Shown here piece by piece: positions 1 through 10,611 of a DNA stretch of 64,000 nt (the stretch's first letter is position 1; every line of letters starts with the position of its first letter). Under the pieces are notes generated by a model. That model was not told where the DNA came from, did no database searches, and worked only from the letters and a program-made list of their open reading frames with translations. Position numbers and translations under genes: made by a program. Location of the stretch: NCBI GenBank assembly GCA_964017195.1, contig OZ024894.1:29461325-29525324 (forward strand), written 5' to 3'. This DNA is from Siderastrea radians. Taxonomy: Eukaryota; Cnidaria; Anthozoa; Scleractinia; Rhizangiidae.

Positions 1-1114
1 AAAAAATTGGGCCAATTTTTTCAAGTTTTGAGGCTATTTTCTCAAAAATCACCCCCAAAAAATATTCTGGTTAGCTATTCCTGATAAAATTCATCTGATA
101 TCTTCCTCGTAGTTTTATAGGAGCATTTTGTGTATGAGTAAAGGCACTAGGTTATGATTTTAGCACAGAATTGACCTAAAATAGCAAAATCCACGTGACA
201 TAACCCCTTTAAATTCATAAATATAAACTGACAAGGAACTGGTCGCCCTCGTACAAGTTGTTCTGATTTTCGTTATAACAGCGATAAAGGAGAAGTTAGT
301 GAAAAGGGAAACATGTAACTGAAGTTAGAACCTACTAAGTTGTTGTTGATCCATTGTTTCAGTTTGAATACTTTTTACAACAAGAGAATAAAAAAATGTT
401 CTATTAAAAAGTAGCCGGTCAGGATGATAAGGGATGTGACTGATTCAGTCTAGTGATTTATTAATGTCGAATCAACCTGCGAAATAATGAACTCTGTCTG
501 TACACTTAAACAGTATTTATATACCAGTCGTCTATTCTTAATCTGTTCTTAAATTTAAAAAAAAGGCAAAGCACTTTGTTGATATGATGCCGTGATAGAC
601 TGGTATGGGAAGGGGGAGAAGGGGTGGTACGTGCAGCTTTAGGAAAGTGGGGGAAAATTGGGGGACGGTAAGTAGGAGTAAAAGAACAGACAAGACATTA
701 GCTTCCTTATTCAAAAGGCATCGGAGACAATTGCCTACGTTGTTGTTGTTGTTGTTGTTGTTGTTGTTGAAATCTTATTATCACATTTAGAAACATTACG
801 TGTTATAAGAAATTTTATCATAATGCGAGAAGCTTGGAAGAAAAGTAAGGAAACACTATCTACAAGGCAAAGGTGGAGACATAGTTGGTGCCATCAGTAC
901 ACTGTAATACTTTCAGTGGTGTCAGTGCTGAATGTCTAATACAACTCATGCTGCATTGAACCTTGTCGCTTCCGGGCCTTGAAGAGAGAGCAAGGTATCA
1001 AAGGAAAGCTAACAGTAGACGCAACCCTTCCATGAGCTCTTGCTTCTTCTTAGAATACCACGAAGAAAAAGAAACGTATAGGTACGAGGCAGAAGGGACC
1101 TGGAAGGGTGTGTC
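1..1114. other. Non-coding stretch, nothing recognised
   Basis: No exon-like open frame with splice borders and no family signature is visible here. The only simple structure is a (GTT)n run near 739-769. The 61-codon plus-strand frame across that run is low complexity and is not called as a gene. Confidence 0.6.
739..769. repeat. (GTT)n microsatellite
   Basis: About ten uninterrupted GTT units. It is a simple repeat with no apparent gene association. Confidence 0.9.
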
Positions 1115-1400
1115 TTAACCCTCGGACGTACAAACACCCCCCCCCCCCCCGGGTACAAGGGGGGTTGATGGACAACCCCTTGGGTTTTCGTTATGTTACA
1201 ATGTTTTTAAAAGATTCCACCTTTTGTGGAAAGCCTGTGATGTGCTCTACAAGATGAGGTATACATCATAGGTTGCCGCGCTGCTGGGGGGCCTGTGACG
1301 TCATACAAGATGGCCACCATTTTGGGCGGAAAACGCGCAGCCACATCAGTTCTCACGCCAAAAATTCGCTAAAGTCTAGTTAAAGGCCACAAAATCTTCC
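1115..1400. mobile_element. TTAA-flanked short element, left part (CCCTCGGAC family)
   Basis: It begins TTAA-CCCTCGGACGTACAA, the same terminus as the complete copy at 31379-31901. It shares internal words with that copy and with 8565-9087: a G/C homopolymer, 'ctctacaagatgaggtat', and 'caagatggcc' near a TGACGTCA-type word. TTAA target use with a CCC-start terminus is typical of piggyBac-like elements, so a non-autonomous piggyBac relative is inferred. No right end was recognised, so the copy is truncated or diverged. Confidence 0.6.
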
Positions 1401-2829
1401 AGTTTCTTTCACTGCAGAATTTGTTTGAAACATGCAATAAATATCTTTCCTCGTCTGTTTGAGAGAGCTGGCAGTTGCCGGTTTTCGCTGCCAAGCCATC
1501 AAAAAATAAATTCGAAACCATTCAATAACAGAAGCTAAGAATTCCAAATGTTACAAAAGATTAATAAATAAACAAATTCTCCAAGTTGCAGGCCTGTGCG
1601 GTACACCGTTATTTGTCGAAACGTTTCAGGCAAATTTATAGAGCTCAGTATGCAGACGCCATATTGGTGTCCTTCCGACGGACACCAGCACCGGCGGCCG
1701 GAAATCAATGAAAACATCTGGAACTCACTTTTGCTAAAAGAGCGATTACTTTTCCCTCGTGAGCTAGTGTACACAAACATAAGCACCTCTCCTAATACTT
1801 GAATTGTTCAAACTGCCAAGAAAAGACCTCTTCTCAAAAGAGACAGCTTTGTCACGGCGCCATCTTGATGTCACGTACTGGGTGACAATTTCGAAATTTC
1901 AAGGTGCTGTAGTTCAAATACAAAGGGTGATATCGGGCTGGAAACTTGTGAAGAGATATATTTTTGGTTGTTTCGTCACCTGGGGACGGTAAAAATTTAG
2001 CAGGCCTAGTGAGTTTTGATTTTAGAGTTTTATGACGTCACGTGCAAACAGACAATGGAAAGTCCTTGGACTATGTTCTACATGCACATCTATTTGGCAA
2101 GCAAAAAAATCGGCTCTAGCACGTGTATTTGTTTTCGATTGGCTCCAGTAATTTCGCTCCTGAGATGAGCTTAGATGTGGTTTTTCTATACGTTTTCCTA
2201 CATTTTGCAGTATTTTAAACCGATTAAGAAAATCTAGCCTCTGCAAGTGTACTGCTTTCCGATACACCTGCTTTGATACGTTCAAAAACTTCTATTTGGT
2301 TGAGGAGGAGGTCTCTTCTCTGTTTTCTTCCATGTTTATAGGACAATTGTTTTGAAACTATGTTTCCGTTTGTAGTAAAGGTTACTCAAATTTACCTTTT
2401 AAAAGCAAGCATTTGGTGAACATTGTAGCCATACCGTTTTTTAAGCAAAATGACTCGGTCCATGAAAAATAAAACATATGAATATTGCACAAGCAAGGGG
2501 AGTTTTTGGCACGAAGACGTAGCAGCGGCGAGTACTTAATTTGCCACCTCAGTTTTCACTGTCTTAATGATAACATTGAGAAATTTTAAATTTTTGTGTT
2601 AAATTTCGTTTTCAAGTTTGCTGCCATATTTTATGGAATTTCAGATTTCATAAAATATGGCAAGTTAGGTAAAGGATATAAAAGCTACGCATACGTTCTA
2701 GAATTATGTTTACTTAATTATCTCTGAAAACTATGCGGCTACCCACGGTCTTCTCTTTGGATTCCAATAGTCCTTGATAAGACCTGTTTTCCCCACATAG
2801 GCATGGACTGTGCAAAAATACATCTCTAT
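1401..2829. other. Non-coding stretch, nothing recognised
   Basis: Short frames of 60 to 90 codons occur on both strands (for example 1535-1786 minus and 2022-2285 minus). They overlap each other and show no recognisable family, signal peptide or splice pattern. No gene is called. Confidence 0.5.
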
Positions 2830-2951
2830 TTAACAATTATTCTACGAGGGCGCGCTGGATATCGAATGATAGATAACCAACGAGGCGCGTAGCGCCGAGT
2901 TGGTTATAATCATTTGATATCCAGCAAGCCCGAGTAGAATAATTGTTTTAT
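2830..2951. mobile_element. Palindromic MITE-like repeat
   Basis: An imperfect inverted repeat: the left arm with 'aacaattattctac' and 'gctggatatc' is mirrored by 'gatatccagc' and 'gtagaataattgtt', closing on a GC-rich centre near 2880-2895. It lies beside the dispersed repeat at 2952-3490. Probably a foldback MITE; the superfamily is unknown. Confidence 0.7.
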
Positions 2952-3490
2952 TAAAAACTTAACCACTGTTTAAAAAAAAAATCAAGAAAGAACGGGAAAA
3001 ATGAGAAAAGAAATTTAAACGGAACAAGAATCGATCACATGACTGAACGAAAAAGGCGCCAAAACCTTGCGAAGTGTTGCAGCGTTTCATTGCAAAGCTG
3101 AATGAATCAATGAAAAGTGCTCGAAAGTGAACAAAGTAGCATAAGTTTTGGAGGAAAATCTTCTAATTATTGGCTCTGAAATATGGTACGTTTGATTTTT
3201 CCTGAGACATTGTTGTAATCTCGTTCAAAGCGGATTGAAGCTGTACAATTTCACCACATTAACTGCTGGAGTTGAAACTGAAGAAGTTTGTAATCTGTTC
3301 GCACAACGGAGCTATCATGTGCGTGTTTGATCGAACTGAAGACAGAACAAATTTGAACTTGAAGAGGTAATTTCTATGCAGCTCAGAACCAAGATTACTG
3401 TAGCGAGGAACATTAGAATTCACCATCATAGTTTGTTAAACGCAAAGCGCAAAATGCAGTTGTTCTCGGTTTAGAGGTTGCGGACGGAAT
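2952..3490 (+). repeat. Dispersed repeat, copy 1 (uninterrupted)
   Basis: This stretch reappears in reverse complement at about 49530-50870. Shared landmarks are 'aatgagaaaag', 'gaacaagaatcg', 'aaggcgccaaaaccttgcgaag', the 'ttcattgcaaagctgaatgaatcaatgaaa' segment and the 'aacgcaaagcgcaaaa' end. This copy is uninterrupted, whereas the 49.5-kb copy carries a 794-bp insertion. It therefore acts as an empty site for that insertion. No coding capacity is visible. Confidence 0.75.
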
Positions 3491-5760
3491 GGTAAAAACA
3501 ACATTCAAACAACTGGAAAAGCGATTCAACTCCGTTTACATGGCATCCGAATTCTATCTGAGCATTTGTACCTGCTGGAACACAGAGCTACAACGAGTGC
3601 AGGTAAACCAGTGTCAGTTTTGCGTGTGTAAAGCCGAAAAAATTTTCTCCCTTCCTTCCTTCTTGGTAGTTTGCAGCTGTATTTTTTTTAGTACTTGTTT
3701 AGACTGATTCATGATTTTCGCACCGACTTGCCATGAATGTGTGATAGTTTTATTAAAATGCTCCTGCCCCATTTCATTGTGTTTTATTTTATGTCTTGTC
3801 TTGATATTTTGAAGTGGAAAGCCTTCCTGACAAAACCTACCGTTTGTTCAATTTCAATGATCGACGTGACGATCGATGAAAGAAATTAAGAACTTAATTG
3901 TAAACACAACGCTTTATGCTTAAATTTCCATTTCTGCACAGTTTCTTCAAACAATTTTGACTTGTGTTAGACGACGCTGTTGGTGATGCTTGTTGGTGAC
4001 GCTGTTGGAATTTCTGCTTAATTTAAATTCGCTGCCAAGTGATTTTTCTCGTCCATTTTTCTCGCTGGCGAGGAAAAAACTTTCAGCTCACTTTGTTGTC
4101 GAGTGTTCATTGACCATATTTGGCCGCAGCAGGTATATGAGCTGATAGCCTAGCTCCGTTCAGCCAATCAAAATGCTAGAAATCCAATATACCTAGTCCA
4201 GTTTTTAATAATAGGAGTTATTAATTACTGCTTATTCTCAGACAACTGGTTTCGCGTCGTATAGATATTTTCCCTTTTTGTTTCTGGTAACTGTTCGATA
4301 CCGCAGTTTGTAATGGGCAGTTTTTGTCCTATTTTACATACATGAGGAAGTATATTGCTAATTTCTGTAGAGATGCGGAATTTGTCGGGATATTTGAAAA
4401 CACGTATTTTGTAGCGTTTTGTGACAATGAGAAATAATCAGGAAGTGCCAACGTGACGGTGACGGCCTTTCTATGTCCAACCGTTAGCTTGTTTTCCTTT
4501 TGCCTTTCACTTTATAAGGCACCCGTACACTCCCAACGCAGATGAGTTTGGAAAAGAAGTTTATACCAGGCCTCTCGATCTCTCAAGTTGAACATCGTGT
4601 GCGTAAGTCAGTGTTGAAGTTTCTAATTTTAAATTGGCTATCGAGCTATCGCCCACATAAATTTGCCGTTCAACAACAGTAAAATTACAATGAACATGTT
4701 ATTTTTTGTTACTTTTTATTTGACGCGTATTGTGTCTTTCCTCGAATTACCACAATTTAGCGTTCGATACGGATTATTTATTTGCCGATCTCGTAGTTGC
4801 AAAAGCAACTTATTTAATTTTTTTCATTCCTGTTACAGTCCACTTATTTCGCCACCTCCGAAGGCTGTTTATCGCGGTAATTGAGCCTTGTTTTGATGTT
4901 CCTCGTTTATCCTGATTCGGTAATAAAAACCGCATATAAGAACCTAGATTTTTTTCAAGTTAACTTGAAATGTTCTTTTTTAATATTTGCTATCTGCTAA
5001 GAATGTAGGCTAATTGGGTTCTCAAAAAGGATTTTTTTTAGAAGAAAATGTGCTTGCTGCTGGTCCAACAACTAGTCTATATGGGCGTGGTCCCGTCCTC
5101 ATGTATAACAAAGATATACTGTGGTTGTCACTATGAATTAAACTGGTTGTTAGTATCCTTTGTTGATGTTTGAGTGTCACTACGTTACTGCATGTTGTTA
5201 TTTTTTGCTGGTTTTCCAAATAAGAACCTGTTTATATGTTTAGGTTCAACAGGATCTTACATAATGGGAGTTTAAATGCCAAATATATTAGCCGACAGGT
5301 TCAGTCATCGTTAGATAGGAAAGCACACCTCTACTCCCAGCTTCCTGTTTTGACAAATTGCAGAACTATTGTGCCTGTAGTTGAATAAAGGATGAGAAAG
5401 AGAACAAGAAACCTCTTCAATGTCCATTATTTATTTTATTTTTTTTAATTCATTGTGAGTTTATTGAAATATTGCACTATTTTGTGTATTTAAAATGAAA
5501 AGAAATAATTCGTACTAAAACTCCGTGGTTAATAGGGTACTAGTTTAAATGTGCTACTATTTGGTGACTTGATCTCCCTTTAACTACGTCCAGACTCCTC
5601 CTTCATCTGTTGCTTGCTGCTTCCCTTTGTTGGCTGAGCTAATACGACATCTAATGATCTACAACAACAAAAATAATAATAAGCTCATACAGTCTACTAT
5701 TATCTTTTCTAAACCTGACCACTTGTCTAGAAACAACAACAACGACGACAAGAACAACAA

Positions 5761-5792
<32 letters not shown>

Positions 5793-5806
5793 GAAGGTTA
5801 ATTAAT
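3491..5806. other. Region downstream of gene A, no gene recognised
   Basis: No frame here has a recognisable domain or convincing splice borders. Gene A ends at 5807 on the minus strand, so its 3' UTR should lie in the upper part of this stretch. An (AAC)n microsatellite occupies about 5728-5792. Confidence 0.5.
5728..5792. repeat. (AAC)n microsatellite
   Basis: A run of AAC/AACAACG units ending about 15 bases before the gene A stop codon on the complementary strand. It would lie in the gene A 3' UTR. Confidence 0.9.
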
Positions 5807-5934
5807 TCACCACCACTGACAGCCGCAAGACTTGCGACAATGTAACTGCATAAACTGCCAGTGAACCACACAGTAGCCGCCGATTGTAGCTTTAGTGGGG
5901 CAAACATCTGCGTAACCGGGGTCATCATTGCATT
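5807..5934 (-). CDS. Gene A exon 3: ShKT-domain C-terminal exon
   Basis: This terminal exon encodes 41 residues and then TGA at 5807-5809. It has six cysteines in the order C-x9-C-x9-C-x10-C-x3-C-x-C, ending CRKSCGC. With an Asp two residues after the first Cys and Met/Lys before the last cysteines, this is the ShKT pattern. The family includes potassium-channel-blocking anemone peptides, but ShKT modules are also common as appendages of secreted enzymes and lectins, so channel activity is not implied. The acceptor is a 'tatttttag' tract at 5935-5936. The exon starts in phase 1 and matches the phase-1 end of the CTLD exon at 7983, joining as a Glu codon followed by CNDDPG. The CRKSCGC spacing is one residue shorter than the usual C-x2-C ending. 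Confidence 0.87.
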
Positions 5935-6634
5935 CTAAAAATATAAATATGACCGACTACTAATTGTCTCTTCCTTAAAATGGCAAAGCGAAATTACATA
6001 AAAAGTATTCCACTGCTTCTCACCACGCTGGAAGTGTTCTGTTTAGTTGATCCATAGCTGCCGTATTCGTATTCAGGATTGAGAACTGCTGAATGCAGGA
6101 ATATTTCTGAAAAATTGTAATACCCCCAGATAAGAAAAAATCAATTGTCCCCCTCTCCTTCCGCCAAAAAAAAAGAAAGAAAACGAAAAAAGAAAAGAAA
6201 AGAAAAGCCCCCAAAAGCTCTCAAAAGTCATCAGAAGAATGTTTTGAATGTTAAGTGTGAAGGGAGATTGCACAGGATTGTAATGCGAAGCGATGGGGAC
6301 ACTTCGGAATTGACGTCAACAACATCGCAACTGGACTAGAGGGGTCCTACTTTGTCAAGCTGTACACTTTTTGTAGCGGTGAGTCACAAGGAAATAACGT
6401 GGCAGATCCTCCCGAAAACTATTCTTTGACTCTTTCGGGGATGCTTGTAGGAGCATTTATGTATCGAAAACCAATAACTTTTGCTACTTCCTCTCAAAAG
6501 GTGCTGCAATCCTTTTAACGATTCTTCAACAAAATGCGTTCTTACAAGAGTAGGTCGCGGCCAATGGCTAAGTAGATGTAATTTATACAAATACATCTAA
6601 ATAAATGTATTTGTGCTGTACAAATACATGTGTT

Positions 6635-7200
6635 TTAACCCTATTCAGACCGGGGGGGTGCGGGGGGAGGGGGGGCGGGTACTGCTTGCATAGACGTTTG
6701 ACGTTTTTAAGTTAGAAAGCATGCCACCTAACTTGATGACTTTTCCTAAAATTTATCTGGAAACAATTTGTTGCAGCGAGTCCTAGCCTTGTCCACCAAG
6801 TTTGACATTACCATGGCAACCACTTTTTGACAGGTGGTTTTTTCAGAATTTTTATTTTCCTCTATTTAATGAAAATTACAACTTTTTTGAAGTAATGTTT
6901 ACAGTTTTAGATCATTTTCGTTTTCTTTTATTGATTTTGATTACTTTTTAGTCAATTTTGGTGCTTTTTGAAGATTTTGGAAAAATCAAAAAGTCTAGGA
7001 CGGCAAATCCAAGATGGCCTCCGTTTAAGAACACGGTGTAATTCTCACGTCGTTTGACGTCATGAGCATGTGTTGCGGATTCCAAAGGAAACAATCTGCC
7101 GTTATAAAACTGTGCTGAAAATTTCTTAGAATCCAGTGTGCTGTAAATGCACTCAAACCGACTGAAACCACTAGCTGCCAACGGTTTCGTGTTTCGCTTG
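6635..7200. mobile_element. TTAA-flanked element, left end (CCCTATTCAG family)
   Basis: It begins TTAA-CCCTATTCAGACC followed by a G-rich run, matching the ends at 28292-28295 and 28955/29563. Internal words ('gacttttcctaaaatttatctgg', 'ccatggcaacc') recur inside those copies. The right boundary given is approximate, because no matching right terminus was seen. Probably a decayed non-autonomous piggyBac-like copy. Confidence 0.5.
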
Positions 7201-7637
7201 TGAACTTTTGGCTTTATGTGTAAGTATAAACAGCCCAGTCAACATTCGTTTCTTTGAATGAGTCTACCGTTGTAAGATTTCAATCTTCAATTTGAAAACG
7301 GAATTTCGATTCCAATAGTGCAATCCGTTCCCGATTATTGAAATGTATTCTTAAACAATGAGCAGGACGCGCGGAGTATTTTGACTGTAAATTAAACTTT
7401 TGTTTGTGCAAGAGAAGCTAGATGGAATTACCTCCTCTATCAGGATTTTTCATAATTGAACCTACCATTAATGCTCGTAGTTGTATGCACTTTGACTGAC
7501 GTTCGCTGTGCCATTGTTGACAGTGGCAGTGGCCTGCTTCCGTATTTCTTCTCAGTTGAGTTGTAAATGGCTGCACGGTGGTCTTCTGTATTTTAAAAAC
7601 GTAGTTTCTTGTGGTTTTGCAGTAACCTTCAAAGACA

Positions 7638-7858
7638 GAAAAAAAGAAAGAAAGAAATGAAAAGAAAGAAAGAATGAAAGAAAGGAAAAGGGACGGAAGA
7701 ACAAGAAAAAAAGAGAAAAAAGAAAGAAAGAGAGAAAGAAAGAAAAGGAATGAGAGTTAAGGAGGAAAGAAAGAAAGAAAGACAGAAAGAAAGAACGAAA
7801 GAAAAAAGAAAAAGAAAGAAAGAAAAAAACGAAGAAAAAAAGAAAGAAAAGAAAAATT
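7638..7858. repeat. (GAAA)n / purine tract
   Basis: About 220 bases of almost pure GAAA, GAAAG and related purine units on the plus strand. It lies in gene A intron 2. It creates a spurious long Phe/Ser-rich frame on the minus strand. Confidence 0.95.
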
Positions 7859-7982
7859 ACTGAATAAATAAACATGCAAACGAACGACCGAGCCCGAACG
7901 AACTGATAGTTTAGTAAATTACAGCTATTGGGACATACATAATAGAGACATACATATTCATGTAGGGAATGTTGTTTCTTAC

Positions 7983-8414
7983 CAACTTTTCGTTCACTGA
8001 TATATCCTCCATTAAATCTCCCTCTCTCTCTGAAACTATGGCTACATCCTATCTTGTTATATCGTCCGTTGAAGAACATCTCAACGCAATGCTCCGCTCC
8101 AAGATAGTTTGGTTCGTGCTTGAACAAGCGCCCTTTTCCGTTACTAGACAACGTGTTGTTAATACAGGCACTCGTATTACTAAGCCAGCACCATTTGGGA
8201 GACGAGTATTTTAAACCGATATACCAGGGACTCCTGCAGGAACCCTTTTTCGTTTTGGTTATATTCCGTAAATATTCCCACTCGTCATTGCTCTCCATGG
8301 AGACCAGATCTGAGTAGTGGGTACTTCTGCATGATTCCCTGGCTACCTCCCAGCTATACCACAAAGGAGCTTGATGAAAGGAGTAACTAGAACATACGTC
8401 TTCTAGGGACACAC
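7983..8414 (-). CDS. Gene A exon 2: C-type lectin-like domain
   Basis: The exon encodes about 144 residues of a single CTLD. Visible landmarks are an opening Cys, a W-x-x-A-R-E-S-C helix, a SMESNDEWEYL stretch, the WYIGL core motif, a W-x-W-L strand, an EHCVEMFF strand and the IGC cysteine. The acceptor is 'atcacttag' at 8416-8415 and the donor GTAAGA follows 7983. Both borders are phase 1, matching the signal exon at 13642 and the ShKT exon at 5934. The canonical last cysteine (usually Y/F-I-C-E) is serine here (YISER), so one conserved disulphide cannot form in the usual way, although two extra cysteines sit in the long loop. No EPN/QPD-type calcium and sugar motif is seen, so carbohydrate binding is uncertain. 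A CTLD of the broad cnidarian lectin-receptor type is secure; the ligand is unknown. Confidence 0.93.
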
Positions 8415-8564
8415 CTAAGTGATAGAAGAAAGATCTTAAACTATATCATTCAGTGCCTTTAATAGTCCAGCATTCAAGTGTTTCATTTGGCCCCATCAAA
8501 CCATTCTGATTATTCTTGCCTTGATCGATTTAACTTGGCCGGTTTGTTTTCAGAATTAAGCAGG

Positions 8565-9087
8565 GACACGCCTACAGTGCTACAAGGAAAGGAGGGGGGG
8601 GGGGGTGATGGACCAGCCCATGCGTGTTGCTACTTTACACTATTTCGAAAAGATTTTATCTTTAGTAGAAATTAAAGCCTGTGAGGTGCTCTACAAGATG
8701 AGGTATATGTTATGAGTTGTAGCGCTTCTGGGGGCCAGTGACATCATCTAAAATGGCCGCCATCTTGGCCGTCGTCTTGGATTTGACCCAAACTTAGAAA
8801 CTATCTATGGCAAAAACTAAAAGTTTTGATGCTAGACGTGAAATCTGACAAAATTAAACAAATTGGTGCTCTTTGTAACATTTTGCGCTTTTTTCACCTA
8901 AAAAGGGCCTTAGTACCTGACTCATGACGTCAAATCTCGAAACCATAGCACCCATTGTCACCAAACCTGTGTCAAAATGTGGCTAAGGGATATGTGCAAA
9001 GCTACTGAAAACGGCTTGGAAAAGTTCAAGAAAAACCTTGAGGGGAGTGGGGGGTGAGGCATCCCCCCTTGTATGTCCGAGGGTTAA
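8565..9087. mobile_element. TTAA-type short element (CCCTCGGAC family), copy 2
   Basis: The right terminus reads CTTGTATGTCCGAGGG-TTAA at 9084-9087, the inverse of the family terminus at 1115 and 31379. The left terminus near 8565 is eroded, with 'ctacaagg' and a G run. Internal words are shared with 31379-31901, including 'aagatgaggtat', 'catcttgg' and 'accaaac.tgtgtcaaaatgtg'. No transposase is encoded. Inferred to be a non-autonomous piggyBac-like element inside gene A intron 1. Confidence 0.7.
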
Positions 9088-10611
9088 AATATAAAAGTTT
9101 TTATGTATATATTGTTAATTTGATATCAGCAATAATTTTTGGCTACTGCAGTTTCAGTCTCGGACAATCAGTTATGACAGCATGACAGGTGCTTGTAACA
9201 ATATCAAATGTTTCAGTTCTGAATCTAAGGATAGTATATTCTGCAAGGAACACACTATGAAAGTAAGTAAAATTTATAGGCTCTTTACGAAGTAACTAGT
9301 CAAAAACACTGCTATCAATAGGAACAAAAACAATTATTAGATAGCAATAGTACTACAATATGACAAACTAAGAGTATTATAATCCGGCAGCCCTTTTACT
9401 CTGGAATAAACTATCAAGTGTTACAAAAGGGTAAATGAAAATAAATGATTTGCAGGATTCTGGCAATAACCGCTATTGTATCTCTTCATAAGCGTATATT
9501 GCAACTAAAATTGTTTCTTATTTTAGCCCTAGTTGAGGATCTTTCGGGCTCCGCTTCCTCTCCGCTGGAGGCTCCCATATTGAACGTGTTTCGTTTGACC
9601 CAGTTCGAAACCACCAAGCTCATTAGGCAGTTTCAATCATGCTCAGAATAAACAAACGTTACCACGTTACAAAGTGAAGCATGTTCGTGATCAGAGCAAA
9701 CAAGTTTCGGCCTAATGTAAACACAGTATTCGTCCCACAGCTTAAGAGTCTGTTAATGAAAGCGCACACAATTAAATTAAGTGACTAGTCACAACTTTGA
9801 TTTTTGTATTTCTGTAGCTAGTCAGTTTAGAATTCTCTCACACTATTTGTTGAACTCGTCATGTCAATTTCTGTTTGGCTGAAATTGAAAATTAAATGAG
9901 GTGCACTCAGGTCATTCTGCATACGCTTGCAAGGCAAAAACAAAACTTGTTTTCTTGAAAATTGAAGCCAATTTCTAATGTCAGTAGAATGTCAGTAAAG
10001 CTATATTATAAAACAAATAACAAAGCCTAATCCTGGGTTTGTTCTGTGAGAAAACACACGTACAAGGAAAGTGCGGAGAGCATTTCTTTCGCTCTCTCGT
10101 CATTATGTTGCATGCTTTGGAAAATGTTTCCAAAAATGTTTCCAAAATGGCTTTTGCCCAGAAAGTACAAGTAAGACTGAATCGAAGGAGGCGGCATATA
10201 CAGCCATATAGTCTGCAACATTCCTAGGTATTACAAGATCATGTTACGTTTCAGACTTGCACCACGCTGAAATGGAACTAAGAGCTCCCATAAGGGATTT
10301 GGATTTCCCTGCAGTATTGAGACCGCGGCTGCGAATTGAAAGGGCTGCAGTAACCAGAATCAATACACCAACGATAAGCACCTGTTGATTCAAAAAGCAG
10401 TTAGTGAATAAGGAGATCTGGGAACCTGTGTTTATTATTGAACGATTAAAGCTGACAAATGTCGATATTTGTCTTTAGATCTGTGTTTGTTTAAATTATT
10501 CTCGCTGCGCTGAGCAAACGCTTTTCAGAATTGAGCAAGTTTGTTGCGTTACCGAATTTCTTTTCGGAAAAGGTTTCTTTTGCAAACATACTCAGGCACT
10601 AGCTGTACTGC

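Larger units (their letters stand above)
5935..7982 (-). other. Gene A intron 2
   Basis: Intron between the CTLD and ShKT exons. It holds a TTAA-flanked element end at 6635 and a large (GAAA)n tract at 7638-7858. The rest shows no recognisable feature. The long minus-strand open frame that runs on from the CTLD exon to 7552 crosses the donor at 7982-7981 and the (GAAA)n tract, so that extension is not coding. Confidence 0.75.

Noticed and set aside
7552..7982. C-terminal extension of the CTLD frame, Phe/Ser-rich
   Set aside because: It crosses a good GTAAGA donor and then a (GAAA)n microsatellite. The in-phase ShKT exon is the better continuation.
10250..10392. Hydrophobic segment followed by basic residues on the minus strand (LIVGVLILVTAALS)
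   Set aside because: It looks like a membrane segment, but has no start codon and no place in gene A, whose exons already join in phase around it.
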